Origin: Lingula anatina
Taxonomy: Eukaryota > Brachiopoda > Lingulata > Lingulida > Lingulidae
Direction of reading: 5' to 3'
Length of the DNA: 31,620 nucleotides
NCBI RefSeq assembly: GCF_001039355.2
Contig: NW_019774847.1
Coordinates: 1,101,336 to 1,132,955, forward strand
Position numbers and translations under genes: made by a program. Shown piece after piece: positions 11,188 to 20,321 of the stretch. Each line of letters begins with the position of its first letter. The first letter of the stretch is position 1. The notes under the pieces are model-generated. The model worked only from the letters and a program-made list of their open reading frames with translations. It did not search any database and was not told where the DNA came from.

Positions 11188-13494
11188 ATTCAGTAAAAAT
11201 GCTCCACGTACCCATGAGTGCAGCTTCTGCCTCTGCCTCCAGTCTAAGTCTCTCATTCTCTGCTCTCTCAAAAGCCTCCAACTCTGCATTGTCTGCACAC
11301 AGTTTGATCAGCTCCATGGCTCCTTCACACTGGAGATCATTGCCGTCCAGGTACAGCTCTCTAGAAGTCAGGCACAAAGTCTAACATTAAAGAACAAACA
11401 ACTTCCCAACCAGGACTTCACACTATAATTCACTTGCACATGTACATTGATGTAGCTCTCAAAAAAGAGAGAGAGAGAGAGAGAGAAGTTTGCCAAAGAG
11501 TACAGTGTCTTACATACCTGACAGCTGTGGTAGAGAGTATAAAGCCCAGTGTCTTACATACCTGACAGCTGTGGTAGAGAGTATAAAGCCCAGTGTCTTA
11601 CATACCTGACAGCTGTGGTAGAGAGTATAAAGCCCAATGTCTTACATACCTAACAGCTGTGGTAGAGAGTATAAAGCCCAGTGTCTTCCCACTCTCTGGT
11701 CCCAGCTCACAGTAACACAGACTAATGGAGAGCATTGTGACGTTGTTCTCCAGACCCAGACACAAGTTTCTACAGCCCTCGTCACCAAACCTGACCAAGA
11801 AAACATACAGGACTGACAGACACAATACCAGGCAAATGTCTCCTTATATATAGACACTATTCACTTAGAGAATGATGCCCTTTTAGAAAGTTTGGTAATT
11901 TCATTTCTTAAATAAAAATTTCTTGGCAAAAATAATACTTATAATTATTATAATAATAATGCTCAATTGCAACAAAAATTATGAACGGTTAAATAAATAT
12001 GTGATATATGCTGTTGATAAAGGGATCAACAAATATTTGCATAATATTCCTATATATATATATATTGTGACTTACTCATTGTAGTCCAGTACCAGTGTGG
12101 TGAGTGAAGGACAGAAGGTGAATGACCTGAAACAGGACAGTGACATGGTTACCATTGACAACAGAAGGTGAATGACCTGAAACAAGACAGTGACACGGTC
12201 ACCAATGACAACAGAACGTGAATGACCTGAAACAGGACAGTGACATGGTTACCATTGACAACAGAAGGTGAATGACCTGAAACAGGACAGTGGCACGGTT
12301 ACCATTGACAACAGAAGGGGAATAACATTCANATATGTCCCATACGTGTAAATCTTTGATGTGGACGTATCTTTCTTTACGGATTGCACTTATCATTGGT
12401 TCGACTAGGACTTTAGGATCATCTTTGCTCATGGTGGGAATAGCCTCAAGAATAACCTGTAATATTAATAATTGAGCATCTTTTATACTGTAAATCCTTA
12501 CCACAATATCAATTAACCAAAATCACTTTGCATTTTATAAATTGTGCATGCCATTTTGCCATCTTAATTAATCTTGTGAAAGATTGCAGGAAAATTGACC
12601 ATCTCTCCTTTAATTATCTTCACTGTCTCTTCAATACATTATTACATTTAACACATTGACCTTTACTAAGACTGTGTTATTATCTTCACAGTTCCTTCAG
12701 TACATTATTGCATCTAATAGACTGACCTTCACTAAGACTGTGTTATTCTCAATGCAGTTCTTCATCAGTTTCTTCAAGTTCGGATCCATGACAGAATTGG
12801 TTTCCTTGCAGTTGTTTTCATAGGTTTTATACAAACTTTTAACCATCTTATCTGGGATCTAAAACATACATGTATACGTACATTAAATCACTCTGCAAGT
12901 GGTATTCATACTAGTACTTTCTTTATATTCCTATTCAGAAATCAGAGCTCATTATGTATCTATAACTTGCATGCAAACATCAAAACAGATCAAAGATGAA
13001 AACATAAAAGAATGTCATGAAAGGTTGACAATATACACCTGCCCATCAAAATATTTATTGAAAATGCTAGTACTAGCTCATGTGCAACATTTATAAGACA
13101 GTTTTACAGCAATATTTTGATCAAGGTTGGACTGCAATACCCATGCAATGAAGTACTTGGATTATACATACTGGTAACTTTATTCCTCTTTTTTAAACAT
13201 ATTTTTTCAATAATGTTTGAAAAACGTTATTGCCAATGATACCACATTGTTCTGAAACTGTTTCTAAACACAATATATGCTAATACCCATTCTAACTTAT
13301 GATGATACTTATGAAGACTCATATGTACAGTAACTTACCATGTACCAGTTGCTGTTTTTGTAAAAGTCAGTTCTATGAGAAATATTCAAATATCACTGCA
13401 CTAGTGCAGCTACTATCAGATATCCTACCTCTCCACTCTTCAAGGACTTCTTCTTCTTCCCCTTCTTCTTCCCCTTGCCTTTCTTCTTTGGCAT
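9345..13494 (-). CDS. Leucine-rich-repeat (ribonuclease-inhibitor-like) protein with lysine-rich segments, 11 exons
   Basis: Exons in transcript order: 13494-13429, 12858-12727, 12456-about 12333, 12126-12076, 11790-11650, 11360-11212, 10856-10734, 10519-10387, 10209-10103, 9605-9481 and 9365-9345. Phases agree at every junction except exon 3/4. The product is about 390 aa. It opens with a Lys/Gly tract (MPKKKGKGKKKGKKKK). LRR units of ribonuclease-inhibitor type follow, such as LTTLVLDYNEFGDEGC, VRELYLDGNDLQCEGAMEL, VHKLHLADNGIDAYGAG and LEEIDLEDNHIGELGG. They are separated by basic inserts (GKGKGKKKKK, KKKKKEPPPPP), and the product ends NHVLQF. LRR solenoids bind proteins; the basic tracts could bind nucleic acid, tubulin or acidic surfaces. 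I do not recognise an ortholog by name. The exon 3/4 boundary is uncertain because N at 12332 falls there and about ten LRR residues seem missing, perhaps in a collapsed gap. Junctions carry tandem duplications listed separately. Confidence 0.75.
11125..11185. repeat. (CT)n microsatellite, about 61 bp
   Basis: A pure CT run on the plus strand gives a GA run in the LRR transcript. It starts 26 nt downstream of the exon 6 donor. A shorter (GA)n lies at 11467-11486 on the plus strand in the next intron. Confidence 0.95.
11505..11693 (-). repeat. 44-bp tandem array copying the exon 5 splice donor of the LRR gene
   Basis: Units start at 11505, 11549, 11593, 11637 and (the exon itself) 11681, an exact 44-bp period. 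Each of the four full units carries the last ~35 nt of exon 5 plus the donor GTATGTAAG. Candidate donors follow plus-strand positions 11650 (the frame-preserving one), 11606, 11562 and 11518. Reading past the first donor meets a stop within the second copy, so the others are decoys or poison sites. Confidence 0.85.
12111..12320 (-). repeat. 50-bp tandem array copying the exon 4 splice acceptor of the LRR gene
   Basis: ACAGAAGGTG recurs at 12111, 12161, 12211 and 12261, with a variant at 12311: an exact 50-bp period. Each full unit contains the acceptor (TGTTTCAG on the minus strand) and the first ~16 nt of exon 4. Only the unit at 12126 continues into the LRR frame. Entry at an upstream copy reads SFTFCCHW and then stops. 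N at 12332 borders the array. Confidence 0.85.
12595..12755 (-). repeat. 66-bp tandem duplication covering the exon 2 donor of the LRR gene
   Basis: TTTACTAAGACTGTGTTATT at 12662 repeats as TTCACTAAGACTGTGTTATT at 12728, 66 bp apart. Both are preceded by TGAC, the inverted donor GTCA. The donor at 12727 preserves the frame. The copy at 12661 (GTCAATG) lies in the intron. Flanking unit sequence back to about 12595 is repeated as well. Confidence 0.75.
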
Positions 13495-14006
13495 CTTGGC
13501 TTATTACTTTAACTTAGCTGCAAAACTATAAGGTGCTTTAAATGCTTTAACTGCATATTGTTTCAGTCAAGCTAGTATGTTGTTTATCACCTTTAAATTG
13601 ATAGCAACTATTGACCTTTGTCTAAAGCACATACTTCAGCAAAATCTACAAATGTACACATCCAGTCTTACAGGCATTTTGAATGAAGTCAGCAGCTTAA
13701 CTTAAGTTGTCTTAATATCTTAGCATAATTTTTCGTGATTACTTATGGTCGTATCTTTACTTTAGCTATCATACACCATACAATACCGTCCTGGAGTGCC
13801 CATGTACCAATACAGATGTGCCTGTACAATATACTAGTACATGCATGTGTACATGTACATGTACTGTAGAGTACATGTATTGTATGAGAGCGCCGCTAAT
13901 CTCACAGAAATTCTTCCAACAGTTTGCTAAAAATTGCTTAAGCAACAGAATACATATTTGCCTGATGCAAATAAACCATTGTCAGCAAAATACAAAGTTT
14001 TCTTAC

Positions 14007-14095
14007 CTTGATTTTCCCTGAATGTCAGTCTAACACATGCTTTTTCCGAGCACCTGCTTCAGCCACCCACAGGTTGCCAAGGCCGCCATTTTTGT
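14007..14095 (-). other. 5' UTR exon of the LRR gene with a 19-codon uORF
   Basis: On the minus strand a segment ends in ATCAAG|GTAAGA, a strong donor. A good acceptor (TTTTGCAG) precedes the coding exon at 13517. The exon holds AAAATGGCGGCC, and the ATG at 14089-14087 opens a 19-residue uORF that stops at 14030-14032, before the donor. The upstream end is a guess. AAnATGGCGGC resembles the YY1 binding motif. Confidence 0.5.
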
Positions 14096-14314
14096 ATACA
14101 ATACGCACCAAAAAGTTGCCAATGACTAGTTTTACATGTTTATGCAATATGGCAATGTGGTTTCAATGTTTCACAAAATAAAACATAAATAAGCTAATAA
14201 TGGGAAAATTATAAGGTTTTTTTTATTCAAGATGGTTTATTTTTTGTATAATTTTGTGAAATTCTATGTTTTATGTCAACTCATCGTTGCGCGCGTTACT
14301 ACTTATACACTAAG
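14096..14314. promoter_or_regulatory. Probable bidirectional promoter between the LRR gene and SELENOT
   Basis: The two genes are divergent, with about 220 bp between the LRR 5' UTR exon and the SELENOT ATG. Both starts carry a YY1-like AAnATGGCG string (minus strand near 14089, plus strand at 14313). No TATA box is clear in either direction. A shared housekeeping-type promoter is inferred from the layout. Confidence 0.45.
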
Positions 14315-17300
14315 ATGGCGACCAGGTGGCAGACCAGCGCTTGGCTGGTTTTCCTTTGTTTTCTAGCATGGCGGGATTATACCACAGAAATATCTGCTCA
14401 CGAACAGTCACACAAATCTGCAAAAGATATCCGAGCGCCTAAGCTCTCAAAATTCACGGGTCCAGCGCTAAAATTTTTATACTGGTTCGTATCACTTTCT
14501 TTAGTTATAAAGTATTCACTGTGTCTACTTACTGACAGCCCGGGAGCCACTGGTCTGCCGCTAGGTGGCTATTAAACAAACCGGAAGTTCGAGAATTTGA
14601 ATTGGGCAATATTTTTTGAGATTTATAGGGTGTCATAAACGGTGTATTATCTCGGCTATTAACGTACTTGGGGTTACAATATGTACATTGTCATATTGAG
14701 AAATAAATTTCGAATAATGTGAGATGACCCAAAAGTTGATCTACAGCATATTTAATGTTGAAAAATGAGTTTGAAATCGAAATTTTATTAAAGCTATTAC
14801 GGAAGTTCGTTTTTGATTTTGATTTTTGTACCTATAGAGGCCTCCGCACAACTTGAAATTACTACAAGTTGTGGAAAATTTATTCAGCTTTCTGTCAATG
14901 TAAGCATGTAAAGAACTTTGCCTTAAGCTGTGAATGGCACAAATCAATTCACGGCCATGTCAGCCTGAAAACTCTCACTTACGATATCCGCATATAAGCC
15001 TCGCTTTGACTTAGTGCTTTCTCATGAGCTTCAGTCTCGTTTTAGTTTTTCCTTCACACAGTATTACTTATATAGAGCGACTGGGTATTGGGGACAATGA
15101 AATAATTTATTTCTTGGCACTTACCACGGTGCTAATACAANAATGTCGTAAAGTCCCCATATACCTCCATAGAGACAATAAAATAGAGTAAGCTTGTGAA
15201 ACAAACCTGACCCAGTTCCAACAGAATAATCGAAATAAAATACTGCCGGGCATCGGAGCGGCCTAAAACTTGGCACGCTTACCGCTAATACTGCAGGCTC
15301 CTCTCTAACCTACCATTACAAAAAAGAAGCCATGCCATTGGACAATGCGACCTCTGCGGGTACGTCATTTCCTGAATTGGATTGTTAAGAGGACCGAGAT
15401 AAACATCAGAGGTGGAATTTTGATTTACAGCGTATGCCATGCACGGAATTTACAAACGAGCGACGGGATGATGTAGCCTGCAGTATTAGCGGTAAGCGTG
15501 CCAAGTTTTAGGCCGCTCCGATGCCCGGCAGTATTTTATTTCGATTATTCTGTTGGAACTGGGTCAGGTTTGTTTCACAAGCTTACTCTATTTTATTGTC
15601 TCTATGGAGGTATATGGGGACTTTACGACATTGGGTTTGAAGGCTTTAACCACTTGTTATAGTTTATTTTTGCATTCTTTTGGATTAATGTGGCAGTCCA
15701 AGGTTGTCCTAGGTGATTTTCAAGTTTATGCACCCGGTTTTAATATCATTTAGCGATTTTACGACAATCGTTTACTATCCAATCAAGGTGACAGCCGAGC
15801 GTGATTTACGATTACCGGAAATATCTTTTCATTTTATGATTCATCCTTTTGTATATACATTTATGTAATATATTCTGTGGGGAAAGGATCATGAATGTCT
15901 TCAAGTATTAGATTACCGATGTCCAGGGTGGAAACTGTAATAAACCTAGATTTTAAGGCATGTTTATGTATTCACTGACTTGGACATCAGAAATTTCCCC
16001 AGTTCTCTTTATGTTTCTAGTAAAAGCATTAAAAAAAAAAAACATTAAATTTGCTGCCAGGTCAAGTAATATGATTGGCAGAAACATTGATCAAAGTCAC
16101 TACATAACTAAATTTAGCAAAGCGTTGAGTATCGATCTATGATTGAACTTGTTCAGAGCACCCTTGCCAGTGTCAGGGGAACTGTTCAGAATGATTTAGT
16201 GAGCATTAACCCCATGTAGACTTTCACTGAGTGCATCAGTGTTAGCTATTATGACCGAACTTACTCTGAATGGCCTCAGAGTCAGTTTATCTAGCATTGT
16301 TCCACCACAAAGAGTAATTACAGTTCAGAGATATAATTACACTATAGGGATGCCAAGCATGCTTACCTTTGGGCTAATGTATGAAAGCGACAAAGCAAGT
16401 CACCTACACCTGAGGCAGGGAAAGGGGGTTGCTTGGAGGGGATCAGCTTAGTGTGCCCCAGTTATTTATATGTGATTATTTTCTGTTCCAGATATTCCTG
16501 AGGGTATCAAAAGCTGTATGAGCAGTTTTCCTATGCCATACAGCAAAAGTACCCAGCCCTCAGTGTGCCTCAGTCATGTATATGTGTTTGTTTTCTGTTC
16601 CAGCTATTCCTGAGGGTATCAAAAGCTGTATGAGCAGTTTTCCTATGCCATACAGCAAAAGTACCCAGCCCTCAGTGTGCAGGGAGGCAACTACCCACCA
16701 CCCCCACTGAAGGCCACCATAGCTCAAATATTAGGACTTGTCAAAATTGGTTTAATCATCATGATAGCTAGTGGATTTAATCCTTTCCCTGCTCTTGGAG
16801 TAGACACGCCATCAGCCTATACCTGGGCCTCAGAGAATAAGGTAGGAATACTTTTGCAGGCTTAGAAACTGGATTTTGGATTTAACAGTTTTTGGATTTT
16901 TTTCTGTACTCATGATATTAAAAAAACACTTTTCTATGAATTTACTAGTAGACAATATTTATTTATTTTTTTATAATCTGAAGAAAGTGTGAAAAAGCTG
17001 CAGTGCTTTAGTAGTGAACTGTGAAGGGTCTTGATGTATTTTATAAAGTGAAAATTCAAAATATTCTTAACAGTGAGCTGTTTATGTCACCATGATAGCT
17101 GATTTGATAATTTCAGAGTTGTAGCTTGCACGTGTGTCTTATCTTCCAGGTCTATGCATGTTTGATGCTGTTTTTTATTTGCAATGCAGTTGAGGGACAG
17201 CTGATCTCTACAGGAGCATTTGAAGTCACATTTAACGGTACAGTTTTGTGTGAGTGTGTGTGTGTGTGTTTATTTTAAATGGAGTCGAGGGAAAGTTGAT

Positions 17301-17774
17301 TTCTGCTGGGGCTTTGAAGTCACCTTTAACTGTTTTAAAAAATCAACATAAACCTAAATCAAACAACAGTGAAGAGCCTCAAGGACAAGAAAAATGTTTC
17401 ATGAAGCACATTCTTGTAGAGCTGGGAAGGGGGGTTAAAGTCTGCAAATTGCCCTTCCAGTGTAATAAATGTTATGTAATGTAATAGTGGGTATTTTACT
17501 TAGTCTGTTATCTGTCTACCGACTTGTGTCCATGTTATAATTAAAAACAGAATGGTGCAGTGATAAAAAACTCTAATGTTAATCCTGTTGTTTGAAATGT
17601 ATGTTTATTTTAAAGATATTATGTCAATAAATTGGATGTTTTAAAGAGTAATATAAAATTTCAGATGTCCCAATTTGGTCTAAATTAGAGACAGGTCGAA
17701 TCCCATCTCCACAGGAGTTTTTCCAGATTATTGATAATAACATGCGTATGACTCAGGAAGGGGTGATGTCATAG
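14315..17774 (+). CDS. SELENOT: Selenoprotein T (SELENOT), 4 coding exons, TGA read as selenocysteine
   Basis: Exons 14315-14484, 16604-16841, 17150-17237 and 17665-17774 total 606 nt (201 aa). An N-terminal hydrophobic signal segment (AWLVFLCFLAW) is followed by KFTGPALKFLY. The redox motif C-Y-S-U-G-Y comes next: its Cys codon is split TG|C by intron 1 and TGA 16611-16613 is Sec. Then come QGGNYPPPPLKATIAQ, a membrane segment (ILGLVKIGLIIMIASG), ENKVYACLMLFFICNAVEG, ISTGAFEVTFNDVPIWSKLE and a short tail ending TAG. These match selenoprotein T, an ER-membrane thioredoxin-fold oxidoreductase linked to redox and calcium homeostasis (family knowledge). The in-frame ATG at 14273 is possible, but 14315 has the better context (AAGATGG) and starts the signal segment. 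The stop is 17 nt before the next exon junction, too close to trigger nonsense-mediated decay. A SECIS element downstream confirms Sec use. Confidence 0.95.
15142..15632. repeat. 158-bp perfect inverted repeat (arms 15142-15299 and 15475-15632) in SELENOT intron 1
   Basis: The two arms appear identical over 158 bp in inverted orientation, around a 175-bp unrelated spacer. The left arm starts directly after N at 15141. Outer flanks do not match. It could be a foldback element, a recent inverted duplication, or an assembly fold at the N. No coding content. Confidence 0.85.
16449..16672 (+). repeat. 112-bp tandem duplication of the SELENOT Sec exon and its acceptor
   Basis: Unit 1 is about 16449-16560 and unit 2 about 16561-16672. 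Each contains the polypyrimidine tract, TTCCAG and the Sec-containing exon start. Exon-part sequences are identical except the first base after AG: A at 16492 (copy 1), C at 16604 (copy 2). Intron parts differ at several sites. Copy 2 continues into QGGNYPP and is the real exon. Copy 1 has no clear donor and, offset by 112, is out of frame with copy 2. Confidence 0.9.
17276..17340 (+). pseudogene. Degenerate copy of SELENOT exon 3 (ghost exon)
   Basis: The stretch reads NGVEGKLISAGAL and then diverges. The real exon 3, 95 bp upstream, reads NAVEGQLISTGAF. DNA similarity runs from AATGGAGTCGAGG to TTTAACTG, but the donor GGTACAG is lost and one base is missing, which breaks the frame. A (GT)n tract precedes it. 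Clearly a decayed partial exon duplication. Confidence 0.7.
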
Positions 17775-17791
17775 CAAGGTTCACTTTGACG

Positions 17792-18032
17792 GTAAGTGAA
17801 TTGTGTTAGTTGTGACCAGTGTTTTGACCATTGTGTAATCTGTGAACATTGCATTAGTGGTGACCATTGTGTTAGTTGTGACCAGAATTGTGATCATTGT
17901 CAGTTGTAATCATTGTGTTAGTTGTAACTGTGAGTTCGTTCCAGCGTCATTTGTTATGCATTCCCCATGCCTGCCTGTATTACCACACTGTGTGTATTCT
18001 GGTATTCTGAGTAGATATTATTATGTTTTCAG
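17792..18032 (+). other. Intron in the 3' UTR of SELENOT
   Basis: The donor GACG|GTAAGTG follows the stop codon by 17 nt. The acceptor TTATGTTTTCAG ends at 18032, just before the SECIS exon. The intron is filled with imperfect repeats of GTGACCATTGTGTTAGTTG. Splicing brings the SECIS to about 46 nt from the stop codon. Confidence 0.65.
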
Positions 18033-18060
18033 CTGATAGAAGCTGTCATTTCTGGGTGTT

Positions 18061-18134
18061 CCTGGCCCAGCTTATGACTGTCTACACAGAAAGCAGAGTG
18101 ACTGCCAGTGTGGACATGATGCTATTGGACCAGG
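18061..18134 (+). ncRNA. SECIS element (form 2) of SELENOT
   Basis: All SECIS parts are visible. Helix I pairs CCTGGCCCAGC with GCTATTGGACCAGG. The non-Watson-Crick quartet is ATGAC (18074) against TGAT (18117). Helix II pairs TGTCTACAC with GTGTGGACA. The unpaired AAA lies at 18090-18092, followed by a ministem GCAG/CTGC with loop AGTGA, which defines form 2. The element recruits SBP2 and the Sec elongation factor to recode UGA (established knowledge). Its position after the SELENOT reading frame fits exactly. Confidence 0.93.
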
Positions 18135-18307
18135 AGCACCAGGACAGGACACTTCACACAGGGTCAAATATGGACTGATGCTAGAATACAACACAACTTA
18201 CCTAAGACTAGTGTTTTTTTAATTATATGTATCCAGAGTTTTACTACTGCCTGCAGTTTATGAAGAGTGCGGGGCAGAGTTATCTTTGAAGACATTGAAG
18301 GCTGTAG

Positions 18308-18416
18308 GTTCAATGGGGTAGGGGGGGGGGGGTATTGATTTGGGGAATTAGAGTGAGTATTGGGGAGGGGGGGGAAACAAAGGAGGGTATTAATTGGATT
18401 AAAGGGGGAGGGGGAT
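18308..18416 (+). other. G-rich runs in the SELENOT 3' region
   Basis: G runs of 12, 8, 5 and 5 bases, among others, occur within about 110 bp and could form G-quadruplexes on the transcript strand. No gene is present. Whether they fall inside the mature 3' UTR depends on the unknown poly(A) site; AATAAA candidates lie near 18979, 19003 and 19233. Confidence 0.6.
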
Positions 18417-18419
18417 TGA

Positions 18420-19677
18420 GTAAATCCTCCATGTTAAGATGGTGCAAATCATTTTTATTTTGATTAGTGGAAGATGGAATATTTCCTAGTACACAAGATA
18501 CTGTTTCCATCAGATGGTTTGCTGGCTCTTGATTTCTTCTTTATTAGTAATGCAGTGATACTGTCTGCACTGCATTTAGTTCAGTATAGAGATAAGACAG
18601 GGGGTTATAGGCATGTAATAATTCAGTTCAGTTTTAATAACAACCTATTTTGTCTTTATTTAATCAAGATTTTGCCTTATTTTATATGTAGGTTGTTAAA
18701 AATAATTAACTTTGTGTATTTTGACCATAGATGACTGTTCTTACAGAAATAAGAAATTAATTAGGTGTTATTAAGAAGCTACTGATATATAGTTATAGTG
18801 AAGTTATGTCACTTGACACACAACCTTATTTAAGAGAACTGTGGTCCTTTGTATAATTACAGTATTAAAACTACATGTTTATGGTCCATAGTGCGTAGTG
18901 AATGTCTAGCCTTTGATTCAGCATATTTTTTTCTGCATATTTTAACTAGACATGGGTATTGTTCTGTCATACGAAACTGAATAAAACCAGATATTCTATG
19001 TGAATAAAACCAGATTGTAAATAACCATTCTTATTACACCACTTTATTTAAAGCCCAAGATATCCTGTAACACTAAGACTATCTTGGTGAGAGAGGTTTG
19101 TTGGCGAATCCTCTGAAAATCAAACAAATTCTTAGTCATAGTGCTGTGTTCCTCAATTTAGAGGGTAATGTTCACTTTCTTTAAGTTGATTATATTGATA
19201 AGATGTAATATGTATTGATTATATGTAATGTGCAATAAAAAGGATGTTTTAACAATTAGTTCATTATTTTGTGTTACTTAAGTTATAAGTCAATAGTGTG
19301 GTTTCCTTAATGTAATTATTAGGGAAATGCTGGAATCATCTTGTAAACTTTACAGACCTGAATTCATTGGTAAACAAGACTAGTCTATGCTCAACATTTA
19401 TTATGGTTCTCCTTGTCGGACAAAAATACAACCCATGAATATTTGATTTGACATTAAAACTATACACAATACAACAGGCAGTTCAATGGCAGCAAGATAT
19501 ATCTGAAACAGAAAATGGCCTGTCATTATCAGTATTTTTAAAATGTATTAAAAGGCACAAATCTTTAAAAATTACCACTGAGAATAAAACTAATGATAAA
19601 ATATTATTTCTCTTTATACACTTGTCAAACTTAGGGAACATCATACTACTAGTGATTGGGTCATCATCCTCTGCCAT
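18420..19677. other. SELENOT 3' UTR or intergenic DNA
   Basis: AT-rich with no supported coding region. AATAAA occurs near 18979 and 19003 (in a short GAATAAAACCAGAT repeat) and near 19233. Any of these could end SELENOT. Nothing else recognised. Confidence 0.5.
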
Positions 19678-20052
19678 TTCCATGACCTCTGACCTCTGTA
19701 TGCCACAATGTATGTCATGACCTCTGTATGCCACAATGTCATGACCTCTGTATGCCACAATGTATGTCATGACCTCTGTATGCCACAATATATGCATGAC
19801 CTCTGACCTTGTATGCCACAATGTCATGACCTCTGTATGCCACAATGTATGTCATGACCTCTGTATGCCACAATATATGCATGACCTCTGACCTTGTATG
19901 CCACAATGTCATGACCTCTGTATGCCACAGTGTATGTCATGACCTCTGACCTCTGTATGCAATATATGTCCTGTCATTTGTATGCCTGTGTCCCGACCTC
20001 TGATCTCTTATGATACAATGTATGTCCTGACCTCTGACCTTTATATGCCTCC
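19678..20052. repeat. Minisatellite, about 28-bp units with a higher-order period near 85 bp
   Basis: Many imperfect copies of CATGACCTCTGTATGCCACA plus AATGTATGT. A larger block containing ATATATGCATGACCTCTGAC repeats at about 19788 and 19873. It lies between the converging ends of SELENOT and IDO. The remaining 20053-20321, up to the IDO stop, shows no feature. Confidence 0.85.
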
Positions 20053-20321
20053 CGGGGTTCTAGTGGCCTGACGCTGACTGACAAAACGTGCTTTTTTATC
20101 AGAAACGGCATGTCAATTCTGATTATATTCAAGAGATCTTAGTACTCTAATGTTTGTGAAGTGTCAACACATAAATTACTCTCACGTAGTCACTTAACAC
20201 CGCTTACATCACTACTTAAAAAGGCGCATTAATAAAAGGCAAGCGACTGGCACCAAGTTTCCTTCAGGTGTGTAATGACGCCAGTAGATGGGATACTTTT
20301 TCATTTTTGTGTAGTCCTACG

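Noticed and set aside
11110-11298. Minus-strand frame with long RERERE tail
   Set aside because: Out-of-frame shadow of LRR exon 6 running into the (GA)n microsatellite.
14273-14575. Open frame of 100 codons taken as a separate gene
   Set aside because: It is SELENOT exon 1 (to 14484) read through into intron 1.
16492-16560. First copy of the SELENOT Sec exon as a mutually exclusive alternative exon
   Set aside because: It has no convincing donor, is out of frame with copy 2, and joins exon 1 to give UGA at the Cys codon. It is kept only as a decoy or relic.
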